Of a stretch of DNA of 64,000 nt, positions 1 through 11,789 are shown one piece after another. Where the stretch lies: assembly GCA_032358165.1 (NCBI GenBank), contig JAALGY010000031.1, positions 2,728,001-2,792,000 on the forward strand, read 5' to 3'. The notes below the pieces were generated by a model, which saw only the letters and a list, made by a program, of their open reading frames with translations, did not search any database and had not been told where the DNA came from. How positions within the stretch are numbered: the stretch's first letter is position 1; each line of letters starts with the position of its first letter. The position numbers were made by a program, and so were the translations under genes. The stretch is from Diplosphaera chodatii (Eukaryota > Chlorophyta > Trebouxiophyceae > Prasiolales > Stichococcaceae).

Positions 1-66
1 GGCGTGGTAGTGCTGCGCACTTGCCTTCAGTGGCTGCAACCGATGGAGGCCACGTGTTGGTTGCAG

Positions 67-2841
67 GTGGACGGTTGCGGGCGCAACTTGGCGAAGGAGA
101 AGGAGTATTACCGGCGCTACAGGGTGTGCAAGTCGCATGCCGGCGCCCAAGAGGTGCGCTGCAAAGCAGTCGTGCCAGCTCACGTGCAGAGAGATCGAGC
201 TCTCACCCTGCAGCGTGCCATGCTGTTCGGCTGCTGGCGACACATGAGGCTGCTCGACAGGCGTTGACTTGCGGCAAGTGATCATGCTGAATGTCGAACG
301 GAAACGCAGGCTGAATGCTGCCCCTTGGTTGAGCTGCAGGTGGTCCTGGGCGGCGAGGCCAAGCGCTACTGCCAGCAGTGCTCCGTGTTCCACCTGCTCA
401 CCGACTTTGACGGCGACAAGAGGCGTGTCAACATAGCCTGCTCACAAGTGTCTGATGCAGCTGCCCTGCATGCCTTGCGGCCAGCGCGTGGCATGGCGAC
501 TCGCCGTGTCTTCAGCAGAGCGATCCTCATGCGATCAAACTGCGGCTCTGAGCACAGCCCTCCTTAGAGCTGCCAATCGTTGCAGACACAAAAATCGTTG
601 CCTCATGAACATATGGATGCCCTTCACTGAACCTGCCAAACTGCCCATACTCGGTAGCCGACTGCCCTCCTCTCGGCTGTGCAGGAGCTGCCGCGCGCGG
701 CTGTCGTGGCACAACAACAAGCGGCGCAAGAAGGTGGTCACCGAGGGCGAGGCCCTGGCGTCGGCGGCGGGGCCCGGCACCCTGGCGCCGCGGGTCACCC
801 GCGCCACCCTGGCCAGCAAGGACAAGCCCGCAGGTGTGGCTGCGTGTGTCTGTGCGAGCACCCCAATCATGCTGCGCGGAGCACAGGCAATGTCCTGCCC
901 ACCGTGTGTGCTGCCGCCAAGTCATCAGTGTGATATTGCCATGCCAAGATCCTGCAATGTTCGCATGCCACAGATGCCGATGGCGGGGTGCGGAGCTCAG
1001 GGCGCGTGGCCGCGCGCCGCGTGTCGTCAGAGGTCGAAGACGAGGCCGCTGGGCTGCAGTGGGGCGCGGTGCGGGGCAGGCGGGGCGGCGCCGCTGCCCC
1101 GGTCGTCGGCGCCGCCGGACAGCGGCCCGCCGCTCAGCCGGCGGCGGGCGCAGCACCCTGGGGCAGTGGGCACCAGATGGGTGAGTATAGTCATTCAGCT
1201 TGTGTGATACTTGAGGAGTTGAGGTACATACTCGACCTTGCTCAGTGGGGGTTGTTCTGCAACTATTCTCTGGGTTGCTGGGGATGCGGCAAGCGGTTTC
1301 CAGCCACTCTTCTTGGCAGATTTTATCTGCTGGCCGTCGCCAAATGCGTTGCTTCCCGTCTTCAGGCGCTGGAGAGGATGCACAACAGCGGCTGGCGGCT
1401 GCAGCCGCCGCCGGCGCCGCCGCAGCAGCAGCTGCTGCGCCGCCGATGCTGCTCGGCTCGCAGCTGGCGCAGCTGCAGGCCAGCTCCAGCCTGCTTGCTG
1501 CTGCACAGGTGGTCCATTTGCCAAAGCAGCATGCAGGTCGCATCGTTAGCGCCCTCACCTGCCTTAAGCCTTCTGCTGGCAAATGTGAAGCATCGCAGCG
1601 GACACGCTCGTATGATTCACTATCTCAACTGGGGCGATCTCTGCTGCAGGCGTATGCAGCAGGGCAGCGTGGCTCCATGGATCCCGCGGCTCTGGCAGCG
1701 CAACTGGGGCTGCCGGCGCCGCCCGTGGGCCCCAACTGGTCGGCGCTGGCCGCGCTGCAGAGCATTGACACCTCAGCAGACGCTGTGATGCGGCAGGTAC
1801 GCGACCATCTTATGCGCGCTGTGTCCCCTGGCACACCTGCGTGGAGATTGTGGTCATGTTCCTCTGTGGTCAGCAGGTACTGAGCATCGTGGTCCCTCGA
1901 TTGCTTCTTGGTCTTTGGGTGGAGACCAATGTCTTGGCCGTGACCGCAGGCACAGCTGCAGCACCTGGCGCACCTGCAGGCGTCGCAGGCCGCGGCCGAG
2001 GCGGCAGCTGCTCGGGAGGCTGCCGCTGCCCAGGCGGCCGCTCAGGCCGCAGCGCTCGCGCAGCTGCGTGACATGCCGCAGCAGCAGCGCATGCAGGTGC
2101 CCCCCCTCACATCCCCCGATCAAAGCTATCAACCCCTTGGGCAGATGTCACCACTCCGTGCACAAGCTGGTAAAGTGCGAAGCTTGCTGCACATGTGACT
2201 GTGGCTGCCTCAACACTAGATGCTGCCACAAGAGCACATGGCATCGTTCACAGCAAGTGTAGAGTGCTGATGGATTTGCCGGTGTCGTCCACAGGACCCG
2301 AGGGCTGCTACCTCGCTTATCAACGTGGTGCGCGCCGCCTTCGAGAGGCAGCAGCAGCAGCAGCAGCAGAGTGCTGAAGTTCCCCATGCAGAGGGCAAGG
2401 ACGCTGGTCTTGCCAGGTGCTGCCTGCCTTACGATGCGCACTTCACTCGTGCAGCTGCTGTCTCCGTTTGCCTGCCTGCAGATCACTGTTCGTGAGCCTT
2501 TGGTCATGGCAAGGGGGTTGCCGCCTGTCCTTGATGCTCTGTGGCACATACCATGCTGTGACCTCCCCAAGCATCGCCAGAACAACTTTCTTCATGTTTG
2601 GTCCTTTTGCTGCAGTTCATCGGCGTTCCAGCCATACCGCCCCACAGCTGTGCGGGCGGCGCCAGGGGCTGATGCAGTCGCCACCGCCGCCGGCTACGCC
2701 TCAAAGCCGCTCACCATCGCAAACCCGCATGCCGCATACAACACCAACAGCTCGCCGCCCAAGGACGGCTCCGCCGACTGGAAGGCCCGTCTGCTGCAAC
2801 GCTTCCACTCTGCACACGCTGGCGCGGCAGAGGAGCCCTGA
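67..2841 (+). CDS. SBP-box transcription factor, 5'-truncated by window edge
   Basis: Squamosa-promoter-binding (SBP) DNA-binding protein of the plant/algal family that binds GTAC-core promoter elements in the nucleus. Coding exons: 67-153, 340-422, 685-833, 974-1180, 1366-1508, 1650-1796, 1950-2096, 2295-2416, 2616-2841. They give 436 in-frame residues ending at TGA 2839-2841. The first three exons encode the SBP domain: the Cys of VDGC, the Cys and His of VCKSH, then CQQC, FH and SC as zinc ligands. The first ligand Cys must lie in an exon before the window. The basic nuclear-localisation segment KRSCRARLSWHNNKRRKK closes the domain. The intron inside it uses a GC donor (423). The remaining ~350 residues are Ala/Gln-rich, with a Gln run near 2350-2370, and have no recognised domain. 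The start codon lies outside the window. The family call is firm; the target genes are unknown. Confidence 0.9.
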
Positions 2842-4105
2842 CAGGCATTGCAGAAGTGCTGCGTCTGCAGCTGGCCATTGCCACGGCTAGATTCGGTGTG
2901 CGTGCCACCGGCATGCATGGGAGAAAACAGGCTTGGTGTGGCGCAGCAGTGCAGCTGACAAAGTTTTGTGTGGCGGTTACCAGCCGCATCCAGTGCTTGG
3001 GAAGGCGCCCAGTCGGCTGCTAGGTGCAGGGTCAATGCATGTGTCGAAGCTTTTGAGTTGGTGCCATGCTAAGCCCTTGGAACCAGAGCTCGGGGCAATC
3101 GCATGACAGCAGTAGGGGTCTGCTTAGCAATGTCTTTGCTTCTGCGGATCAGTGGTTCATTGCAGCATTGTTGTTCTCATTGTGGCATTGGCTCTGGTCC
3201 ATGACATCCGTGCTGCAAGTCGCTGTCGCTTGTCATATGTTCTGTGAGGCAGGTGCAGGGTGCTTGTAGGGTGTCGGCTAGCAAGATGTGTCAACTATAT
3301 CTCATGTGTCGTTACAAATGCTCTCGTCAGCGTCATACAACCATGCATGCTGCACGTAGCAAGGGTGCCAGTCCGAACATAAGTGCTCCCCACTGCCGAC
3401 TGCCTGCTGTCTGAGAAAGTGAATGAGACATGATCAGCAACGTGTACAGCAAGCAGATAGATGAGCATCCCCTGCAAGTCCACTGGGCCACGCCATCAGG
3501 TCAAGGGGTGTAAAACAGCTACCACCTGCTCCGCCTCAGTTTGAGATTTTGAGTGCATCTAGTCAGCTATGGGCGACCAGCAGCACGGCAGCGCAGGACA
3601 TCCCTCTCTTTCCAGCCAGGATCCTGAGTTTCACTCTATCGCAGAACGAGCGCCTGATATTGCGAATCAGTTCGGCGCTCTGAGCGAGTGCACCCTTGGT
3701 CAAACACTGGGGCAGGCACTGCAAGCAAGGGTCCTGGCAGCCTGCTTATCACAGCATAGCAACTGGAATAGCAACTGTTAGCCTCTGCGAAAGCTGCACC
3801 GACGGTCGCCTTGCAGCTGCACACTCTCAGGAGGCGCCGATGCAAGGTCATGCAGTGCTCCCAACTAGGGGTCTCCATCACAAGAAGCCGAGCCAGTTGT
3901 GGCGTACAGTTTGTTAGAGGGTTTTTCCTTGCTAGCACGGGGTCTGCCATGCTAGTCTGTGGACAGTGAATCCACGTGCGCTGGACTCGATGTGTTGCAA
4001 AGCTTGCGCAGCAGGTAGCTACAAAGGAAGCATGTAGCCGCAGCAGCAGCCGTGATCAGACTTCATTCTGCAGTCAAGGTCAAGCGTCCACGTCCCAGCA
4101 GCATC
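2842..4105. other. 3' UTR of the SBP gene and intergenic region
   Basis: No credible coding exon on either strand. The SBP 3' UTR probably extends to the TGTAA at 3509. The remainder would hold the promoter and 5' leader of the coiled-coil gene. No repeat or RNA gene was recognised. Confidence 0.5.
3509..3513 (+). promoter_or_regulatory. candidate TGTAA polyadenylation signal (SBP gene)
   Basis: TGTAA is the usual green-algal poly(A) signal. This is the first plus-strand copy seen after the SBP stop, about 670 bases downstream. Confidence 0.45.
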
Positions 4106-7100
4106 ATGTGCAGCAACTCGATGCAGCAACACACGCCCCCGCCCAACAGTATGCAGGTGAGTCGGCGGGCTTCCGCCCCCTGCCATGTCAGGGAATGTGA
4201 ACTCCGTGCCAATGCAAGTGTAGACGCCTAGGCCGGCAGCATGCATCTCTTCCATCTGATTAGATCTGTGTACGGGCACGATTGGCGGGCATCGCAGCTG
4301 ACTGCTCCGACGCGAAACGCAGGAGCTCAGAGCGGCGGACGCCGAGCTGAGGGGCCAGCTCGCAGCGCTGCAGCGGGACGCCAGCGTCTCACGAGCCACG
4401 TCCCGCGACGAGGTCGCTGAGGCGAAGCAGCGGCTGGGGGACGAGCGGACGGCGGCGGATGCCGCTCGGCGGCAGGCGGCCGAGGCGGCGAGAGAGAGGC
4501 AGGAAGCGGACGAAGCGCACCACGCACGCATCCGGGACCTCCAGAAGAGGTGCTTCCCATGGCAGGCTCCCTGCACGGAGGTGTCGACTGCAGCACGCAG
4601 CCCTATGGCAGGCTGCGTATGCAGCAAGGGGCTAGCCAGAAACGAGAAGTGGCGTGCATTGAGAGTTCCTGAAGAGGAGGCAGTCGCGCGGCACAACATG
4701 ATAGTGTCAGCATCGTCAAGAAGAGCCCGAACTACAGCACCGGCAGCACACCTACGGCGAGGTGCTGGCCGCCGTAGCGCAGGAGGTTTCCTCTAGCACA
4801 GAGGTTGACCCCCCGACGCATTGCCCAGGCTGAAGGAGGAGCAGACGGAGCGAGCTGCGTCGGACGCGCTGCTCGCGCGCCACCGCGCCTCGGCCGCCGA
4901 GGTGGCGCCGCAGCTGGCGGGTGCAGCGGCGGCGCTGCAGGTGCGTCCTGGTGGTCCCACAGGCGTTCTCATAGATGGGGACAGTAGGGTATGCAGTGCA
5001 CCGTTGCTGCAACAGCGCTGCAGATCCACACCGCCGCCGGTAGATGAAACGAAGAAGCTACAGTGCTGTCGTCCTGCACACACTCGTCGACATGGTCCCT
5101 CATGAACTCCGTGCACGCTCTTGGCACATGGCTGCAGGCACTGCGAGCTGCCAGAAGCCAACTAGAGAGCATGCTGGCGTCAGAGCGGGAGGCGGCTGCG
5201 GAGCTCACTCAGCGAGTCGAGCGGCTGGGCAGCAGGTGCGGTCGGCCGCAGACAGTATCCTCCACTTCAGCAGCAACCTGCTGTGCTGCTTGTTCTCCTC
5301 ACGCACCATCTGTCCAATCAGCACGGACTGGCGGTACAATTTGTATTGCATCGTGATCTTGGCGCAGGCTGGCACAAGAGAACATCGCTCGCAGAGCAGC
5401 GGAGACAGCGCAGTCGCAGGCCCTGGCAGCCCTGGCGCCCGCTCTGCCGGCGCCGCTGCCGACGAGCCACAGCACTTCCTGGGTGAGGCATGCAGCATCC
5501 TGCTTGCGTGCGAGCGCCGTGCTACAATTGTTTTCCGTCTCTAGCAAACCTTGTACTGCGGGCTTCTCTGGGTTGCCAACGGCAGCTCTCCTTCTGCTCG
5601 CCTCTCCTGCACACACCAACGGCTCGGGGTACTGTGTTGCAACCGTGTATGCAGGCGCGGCGCAGGAGGCGGCACGGCAGCTGCAGCAGGCCCGCGTCGC
5701 AGCCGCAAAGCAGCGGGCAGCCGCGGAGGCCGCGGCGACCGATGCCGCCGCTTCCAGGCGAGACGCCGCACGAGAGCACAAGGTGCGTGTGCACCCTTCA
5801 CTCAGGAGGTGCTGCCGAAATGCATCAGCGGCCACAGAAGCCGCTTCAGTTGTGAAACACAAGCATACACTGCAGGTACGTTCTTGGCCTCGGACGATGG
5901 CCGCTTTATGGTTTATTTGGAGAGTGTCATTTGATGCTGCAGGCGGAGATGGGCTGCCTGGCAGAGGAGCTGGCGGCTGCGCAGGAGGCCGGGCAGGCGG
6001 CGGCGGGGCAGCAGGAGCGGCTGCAGAAGGCGCTGCACGCCGCAAAGCAGCAGGTGCGTGCTTTCAACACCACCGCCGGTGGCAAGGCCCATGGCAGTGG
6101 GTACTGATCTCTGTAGGGCAGCAGCACTCGCCAAAGGAGCAAACGCATCTGGGCCCCTGGTCCTGAGGCAGCATGCACACGCACGGCTTGCCAAACCCAG
6201 GCCGCCATCCCCCTTTCCCATCAACTCTGACAGCCACCAATGCGCGTGTTTGCCGGGACCTACCCTGCGCATTGTCGTTGTAGGCCAGAGAGGCGGAGCG
6301 GCGGGCGGAGGACCGCGCACGGGAGGTGCAGCGGCTGACGCTGGACGCCAACGCTGTCAGGGTCGAGGCGCAGGTGGGCAGTGCATCTTGTATCTGGCGA
6401 CCTGCTGACACTCGTGTCTCGCATCGAAGGAGGAGCTGTGAAACTTTCAGTCAGAGGCGCAACACGGCCACAATAACACCTGGAAGCTGATGCGGCTGTT
6501 AAGTAGGACAGCTGCTCGCATGATGCTGGCTCACTAAGAGCGGCATGCAAGTTGCGAAGAGCTCGTCTGTTTGTCAGGACTTGACACGGTGGCGTCTGTC
6601 TGCTTACCAACAAACAGGACCAGGCGGCGGCGGTGGCAGGCCTCAAGTCGGCGCTGAAGCGCGCCGACGCGGCTGCAACTGCCAAAGCCGACGAGGCTCA
6701 GCAAGCCGTCGCGGAGGCGACGGCAGCGCGGGAGCGCACCAGGTGGGCGACACACCACTCCGACTCTGTATTCCCGCTGAGCAGCTGAGGAAGCTACTGG
6801 ACATATGTCCGTGTACATTGAGACGGCGCTCGGGCGGCTCCCTGGTTGTTCACTCAGCCAGCCGCACAAGCCGCGTGATGTGCAGGACGAGCGGCGGCGG
6901 CACCCCTCCCATGCATGTGTGCCCTCGTGCGAGCAGCGCGTCCCGCACGTCGTGGACACGACACTTCATTCGATATACTTGTTCACCTTCGGGCTTCTGA
7001 CTGCAGCGCGGCGGAGCGTGCGCGGGACGAGGCGAGGGCGCTGATGAAGGCCACCCGCCGCGATGTGGAGGCGGCGCAGCGGCGCGCGGCCGACGCCGAG

Positions 7101-9004
7101 GCGGCGACGGCACGGGCCCGCTCCGAGGCGGCCGACTGGCGGGCCAAGGCGTACGGCCTGCAGACCAAGGTGGGGCGCGGGGGATCACTGCCGATGTGGA
7201 GAAGTCACCACACGTGCGTGTGGCTGGTTGGCTGGTATCCAAAATCAGCAGAGCAACAGCATGCTCATCTGCAAGCCGAGGTGTGAAGCTTCGATACGCG
7301 TGTTCTCGTGCGTGCAGCTGGACACGGCTGAGCTGGAGCTGGGCCAGGCCAACAGCAGGGCCAAGGTGCGCCGTCTGGGGCATGACCATCCCAAATCGCC
7401 CAGCCCCCCTGCATGCGCTCAGCTGTGGCGCAGTGCACACGGCCAATCAGTCAGGGCGAGCTTGTTGGCTTGGAAGCACGGCGGCGGGGCCTGCGCTCTG
7501 ACAGCGTCTGTTCTGGCAGGATGTTTCCTGTGGTTGTGATCCTCAACACCATCATCTGCGGGCTGCTGCAGGGCCTGTCGGACGCGCTCAAGGCGGCGGG
7601 GCGCGACCTCAGCGCGGCCCACTCGGCGGCTGCCGCCCGGGGCGGCGCGCTGCAGGCGGACCTGGACGCCGCCACCGCCGCCGTCATCAGCCTGAAGGTA
7701 CAGTCATGTGTTCGTGCCACTACACGGTCGCCACAGCGTGTGCACGTAGTGTATGCAGTGGGGACACCAGATAGCACAGAGTCATTGGCTTGCTGAGGCC
7801 CTGCGCGCTGATGGCCTCAACACTTGATCCCGCAGGCCCAGGTGGCAGAGGTGACGGGTGCAAAGCAGGGGGCGGAGAAGGCCGCCGCCCGCGCAGCTGG
7901 CGAGGCCGAGGGGGCACGAAAAGCCGCCGATGAGGCGCTGCACGAGGTGGCGGAGATGCGGCGGCAGCTGGCGCAGCTGCGCCACGAGGCGCAGGAGGCC
8001 GAGCTCGCCTTCTCGCGGGTGACTGTCTCGGAGGCCTTGCCTCGCACCAGCTTTGGACTGGCACCGCCAGCTCTTGCATGGCATAGCAAGGAGAAGTGCT
8101 GCGGGTATGTCGACATGTGGATACAACCTGGCCGCGGACGATGGACATCAAATGGTGTGCAAGGGGACAGAAGCGCTTTGAACTGGAGTGCAGGATGTCG
8201 AGAAGAAGGCGGATGTGGTGGCGGAGGCGCTGGCGGCCATGCGGCAGGAGGAAGCGGCGAAGGAGGAGGCCCTGCAGCAGGCGGCCGCCATGCAGACGGC
8301 CCTGCAGCGTGCCCAGGTACCATGCAGCTGCAGCCAAATAGTCCGCGTTGTGTGCTGCAGCAACGCGGTCAACACATTGCACCGGCTGGCCACTGTCCTC
8401 TCTGCACGGCAGTGGACCCCAGGCTGCACAGCCTCATGCTGCACAGCCGACGAGGCTCACATGGCCCAGCGGGCAGTATGGGCTGCCACAGCAGGCAGGC
8501 TGCAGCATTGGCATTGGCGCTACCAGTATCCGACAGGCGGAGATCCTGGCCGCCATGGTGGGTGCAGGACGCTGCGCGGGAGGCGGACGCGGCGCGGCGG
8601 GCGGCGGAGGATGCCGCGGCGGGGCAGGCGGCGGCGCTGGCGGCCACCCGGCGGCGGGCGGACACCTACCGCGAGGAGAACCGCGCGCTGCTCGCCAACT
8701 ACGACGACTGGCTGCGCACCCTGGTGCGGGGGCCAGCCTGCAGGGGGCTTTGTTGCATGGGCCTTTTCCAGCATGCATTGAGCGCTCGCCCTGTCAAACG
8801 GCGCTATGTCGACTGCAGCGGTGCCGTTGGTGGATCCTAGCACGGCGAGCAGCTGCGCAGGGTGCACATGCCGGGCTGCTGTGTGATAGACTCGACGGTG
8901 ATGTTCACGCTGCCTGCCTGCCCCTGCAGGTGTCGGCAAAGGGGGGCCAAAACGGGAATGTGTTGCAGCCGCCGCCGGCACCGCTGCCAGGGTTGGCAGC
9001 GTGA
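4106..9004 (+). CDS. Ala/Glu/Arg-rich coiled-coil protein, 16 exons
   Basis: Function not recognised. Exons: 4106-4156, 4323-4549, 4829-4940, 5138-5235, 5368-5482, 5666-5782, 5943-6053, 6284-6373, 6618-6742, 7007-7169, 7318-7365, 7572-7697, 7836-8018, 8194-8316, 8568-8723, 8930-9004. Summed length is 1920 nt, or 639 residues, ending at TGA 9002-9004. The start is the ATG whose short exon (MCSNSMQQ...) splices in phase to the first helical exon. From residue ~18 to ~600 nearly every exon is a continuous run of A, E, R, Q, K and L with almost no Pro or Gly, as in a long coiled coil. The last 25 residues are Pro/Gln-rich. No motor, kinase or membrane segment is visible. A cytoskeletal or basal-body scaffold role is possible but unproven. 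One further small exon may lie between 4690 and 4790, where two alternative frames are open. Confidence 0.75.
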
Positions 9005-9048
9005 GAAGGCAGTGGAACAGCAATGGCTGTGCTCGGGACAACGCTGTT

Positions 9049-9076
9049 AGTTTGGCCTAACGAAGTTAGCCAAACT
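9049..9076. repeat. short inverted repeat (hairpin)
   Basis: AGTTTGGC-C-TAAC is followed by loop GAA and then GTTA-GCCAAACT. This gives 12 paired bases with a single bulged C and a three-base loop, 45 bases after the stop codon of the coiled-coil gene. Confidence 0.6.
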
Positions 9077-9965
9077 CATTGGTTCAGTACTATACTAAAC
9101 CCTACGGCTCAAACTTCCGGAACGGCTCACCTGTCCGCACGGCCGTGCGGCTCACCGCCTTGCGGCTCAGAGCCTCACATATCACAGTACAGAACTGTAC
9201 AGTGCGGCCGTGCGCGGTCATGCTTCCTCTTCACGGCGTCAGCCGGTGTTGTAGGTTCGGAGGTCGTAATCGCGGTTTCGATCGGGGGCCGAAGTTATGG
9301 CCAATTCAACAACGGGGTCGTGATGCAAAAGTCAAAGGCCGGCGGTTGCGGCTGGAACTTCGCGAAGGTGTCTTGCACACAGCCGCAGTGTGTCTGCTGT
9401 GATTTTGGCGGAGCGACGACGCAGATTGATAGAGTTGTAGCAAGTACTGTGGTGCGTGGTAGAATTACTTGCAGCCAGTGGCAAAGATCTTCTGACACTT
9501 GCACACTTGCTGGTCGGGCGCCGGCTTTGACTCGGTAGATCCGTGGATCCAGCTCAAACCTGGCACAGATGCTTGATGACATGCATACAGCCTCTGACAT
9601 AGGTTTGATGGCATGTCTATGCGAACTGGCAAAGTTGCACTAAGTACAGCAAGCTGGTAGGCTTACGTTCAGGCGCACGAAGACTACGGCGCGATCGATT
9701 AATTAGGGTTTTGTGCGCCCATGACCAGCGTCTGCCCTTTCACTGCCTGCCTATCGGGGGCCAAACTCGCGTCTCGCCGAGCGAACGCCCATTGTCTTGT
9801 TGTGGATTCGCTACAGCCACATGAGAGCATGCTGATTGCTAGGACGGTGCCTCAAGCATCTGCTCATTAGTGTAGAGACCGTATTGTCAGTTGCTATCCA
9901 GCATCTTGCCGACTGATGATACATACACCAACCCACAGCAGAGCAGGCAGCTCTGACATTGCAGC

Positions 9966-9970
9966 TGTAA
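9966..9970 (+). promoter_or_regulatory. candidate TGTAA polyadenylation signal (coiled-coil gene)
   Basis: First plus-strand TGTAA seen after the stop at 9004. A second copy lies at 10041-10045. The implied 3' UTR of ~960 bases is long, so the assignment is weak. Confidence 0.3.
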
Positions 9971-10186
9971 GGTCCACTGCATGGTCGTGCTGCTAGGGTG
10001 AATGCACCTCCTCTCGCAGTGCGCCACATGCACCAAATCATGTAACGAGATTGTAGGAGATCTCTCGGACTCACCCACCCGAGGATGTCACCCCATAAAC
10101 CTGACCCGCCCCGCCGCAGCCCCACAAACGTGCGCTACTGCAGCTTGCTGTTGTCTGCAGTCGCTGCGAAGCGGTAGGAGCGCCCG

Positions 10187-11789
10187 ATGGCCGCGATGTC
10201 GGCTCCAAGCCAGGCGGAGCTCCAGGCGGCACGCGATGCATGTCAAAAGGTGAGTGTGAAACACAGCACGCACAAACATGATGTCCAGAAGCAGTGATCA
10301 GGCGCCTCTGACAGCTCAAAAGGATGTTACTGCGTCTGATGCGCCTGGTCTTGGCATGTCGGCTGGCCATCGGAGCAGCGTGCCGATCTGGCATCTGCAT
10401 CCGCATCAGTTGAGAACGTAGTCGAGCTCTTGTGCATGTCCCAGACGATGCATTGCATGAATTTCTTTGTTGAAGCTTACGAGGATCCATTCCTGTTCAC
10501 GCAGATCTACCAGCTCTTCATGGGTGCGCATGTGTGCACTCACCACAAGCACTTGCAGCAACTGTGAACGCATGTTGCGCTCAGCGCTGTCTGCTTCAGA
10601 TGCACGTTTCTGTCGTGGGTATACCATGCTCGTGAAAGCTGACACGCTGCAGCTAGCATCCACAGAGCGCATGGCCCATGGCGCCTTGCCCCTCACAAAT
10701 CCAACTCTGTGGCATATTTTGGGTCCAACAACGGTGCCCACACCGCTGTGGTGCGGCTACTGCTCGCAGAGAACAACTACAGCGAGGTGCTGCAGTACTT
10801 CCACCCCGACGTGGTGATGGTCAACACCGTACGCCCGGTGGACCCGCAGCCCGACAGCGGCGTCAGCACACTGACAGGCGCCGAACAGGTGGTTTCCCAG
10901 CAGATCTGAGTTGCTGTATGTGCTGGTCACACCGGGTCACACGGTCACGATCTCCACGGATGTTGAAGGATGAGGTGCCGCTGTTGATGTGCTGTGGAAG
11001 GTCTTCATCAGCTACGTAGACGTGAGGGCCACTCGCTTGCAGGTGCTGCAGCAGATGCGGGACCAGGCCAAGGCGTTCTCGGTTGAGGACATGAGCCTTG
11101 AGCACATGATCACCGGCACCAGCAGCCAGGGGCCAGGTGCGTGCCACCCGTGGGCCTCGAACAGCACGCATTCACGCACAACTGATACTCACACCCAGCC
11201 AACACGACAGTGCCAGCTGCCGTGCAGCCCATCGATGCAATGGGTTACTGGTCACACGGTGCTTCTGCGTGGCATCGTGAGACGAAGCAAAGCAATGGTG
11301 GAACGGTGAACCCAAAGGCGCTGCTCATCAGCTGCTGACATCAGGCGCCTGCATGCCTGGTATCCTTCCTCACTCCTGACCAGGCGCCCTGTCTGTTCAG
11401 GGGTGTACATCGTGATGGTGATGCGGGCGTCCATCAAGAACCCCGCCACCGGCAAGAGCGTCAAGGATCACCGCGCCTGCCACGTCCTGCACTTTGTGGA
11501 CGGCAAGCTGGCGCGCTTGGACGACTACGCAGGTGACCCAGCAGCGCCCAGCCCCTGGAGCGTGCTGCAGCTCACAAGCTCACTTGCACACAGACACATA
11601 CCCAACATTAGAGCCTCCTACCTGCGTTCATGCAGTCGATTGCCGGGTAGTGGCAAATGCTGCACGTGCTGTATGTCCGTCCTCGGTCGTCAGCGTATGA
11701 GCTGGCAGCCGCTGGCAATACCCTCATCACTTGCATGATTGCTGCGTGCAGATCCCAGGCCGCTCATCAGCTGCAACCAGGCAGACTGA
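10187..11789 (+). CDS. NTF2/SnoaL-like fold protein, 181 aa
   Basis: Exons: 10187-10249, 10445-10523, 10770-10888, 11001-11021, 11043-11136, 11401-11532, 11752-11789. They sum to 546 nt (181 residues) and end at TGA 11787-11789. The pattern is that of a SnoaL/NTF2-like cone: an N-terminal helix, then YSEVLQYFHPDVVMVN, GAEQV..Y, and strand pairs around GVYIVMVMRASIK and HVLHFVDGKLARLDDY. Such proteins are small enzymes or ligand carriers; the substrate cannot be told from sequence. The 21-nt exon 11001-11021 (VFISYVD) is inferred because it restores the expected helix after GAEQ and keeps phase. Without it the frame also holds, so its inclusion is tentative. The start is the first ATG of an ORF spliced in phase; a second in-frame ATG lies 9 bases later. 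Confidence 0.7.

Larger units (their letters stand above)
9005..10186. other. intergenic region with stem-loop sequences
   Basis: No supported exon. It begins with the coiled-coil gene's 3' UTR and contains the hairpin at 9049-9076. A second short palindrome, GTACAG-AA-CTGTAC, lies at about 9187-9200. The stretch 9240-9540 is less GC-rich than its surroundings and is open in frame without resembling a known protein. It could be decayed mobile DNA, but no terminal repeats or target-site duplication were found. Confidence 0.4.

Noticed and set aside
9023..9538. 171-codon plus-strand ORF
   Set aside because: No motif, no alternative ATG context, and it overlaps the hairpin region after a stop codon; treated as spacer.
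9698..9712. TTAGGGTTTT, similar to the algal telomere repeat
   Set aside because: Single copy only, not an array, so no interstitial telomere.
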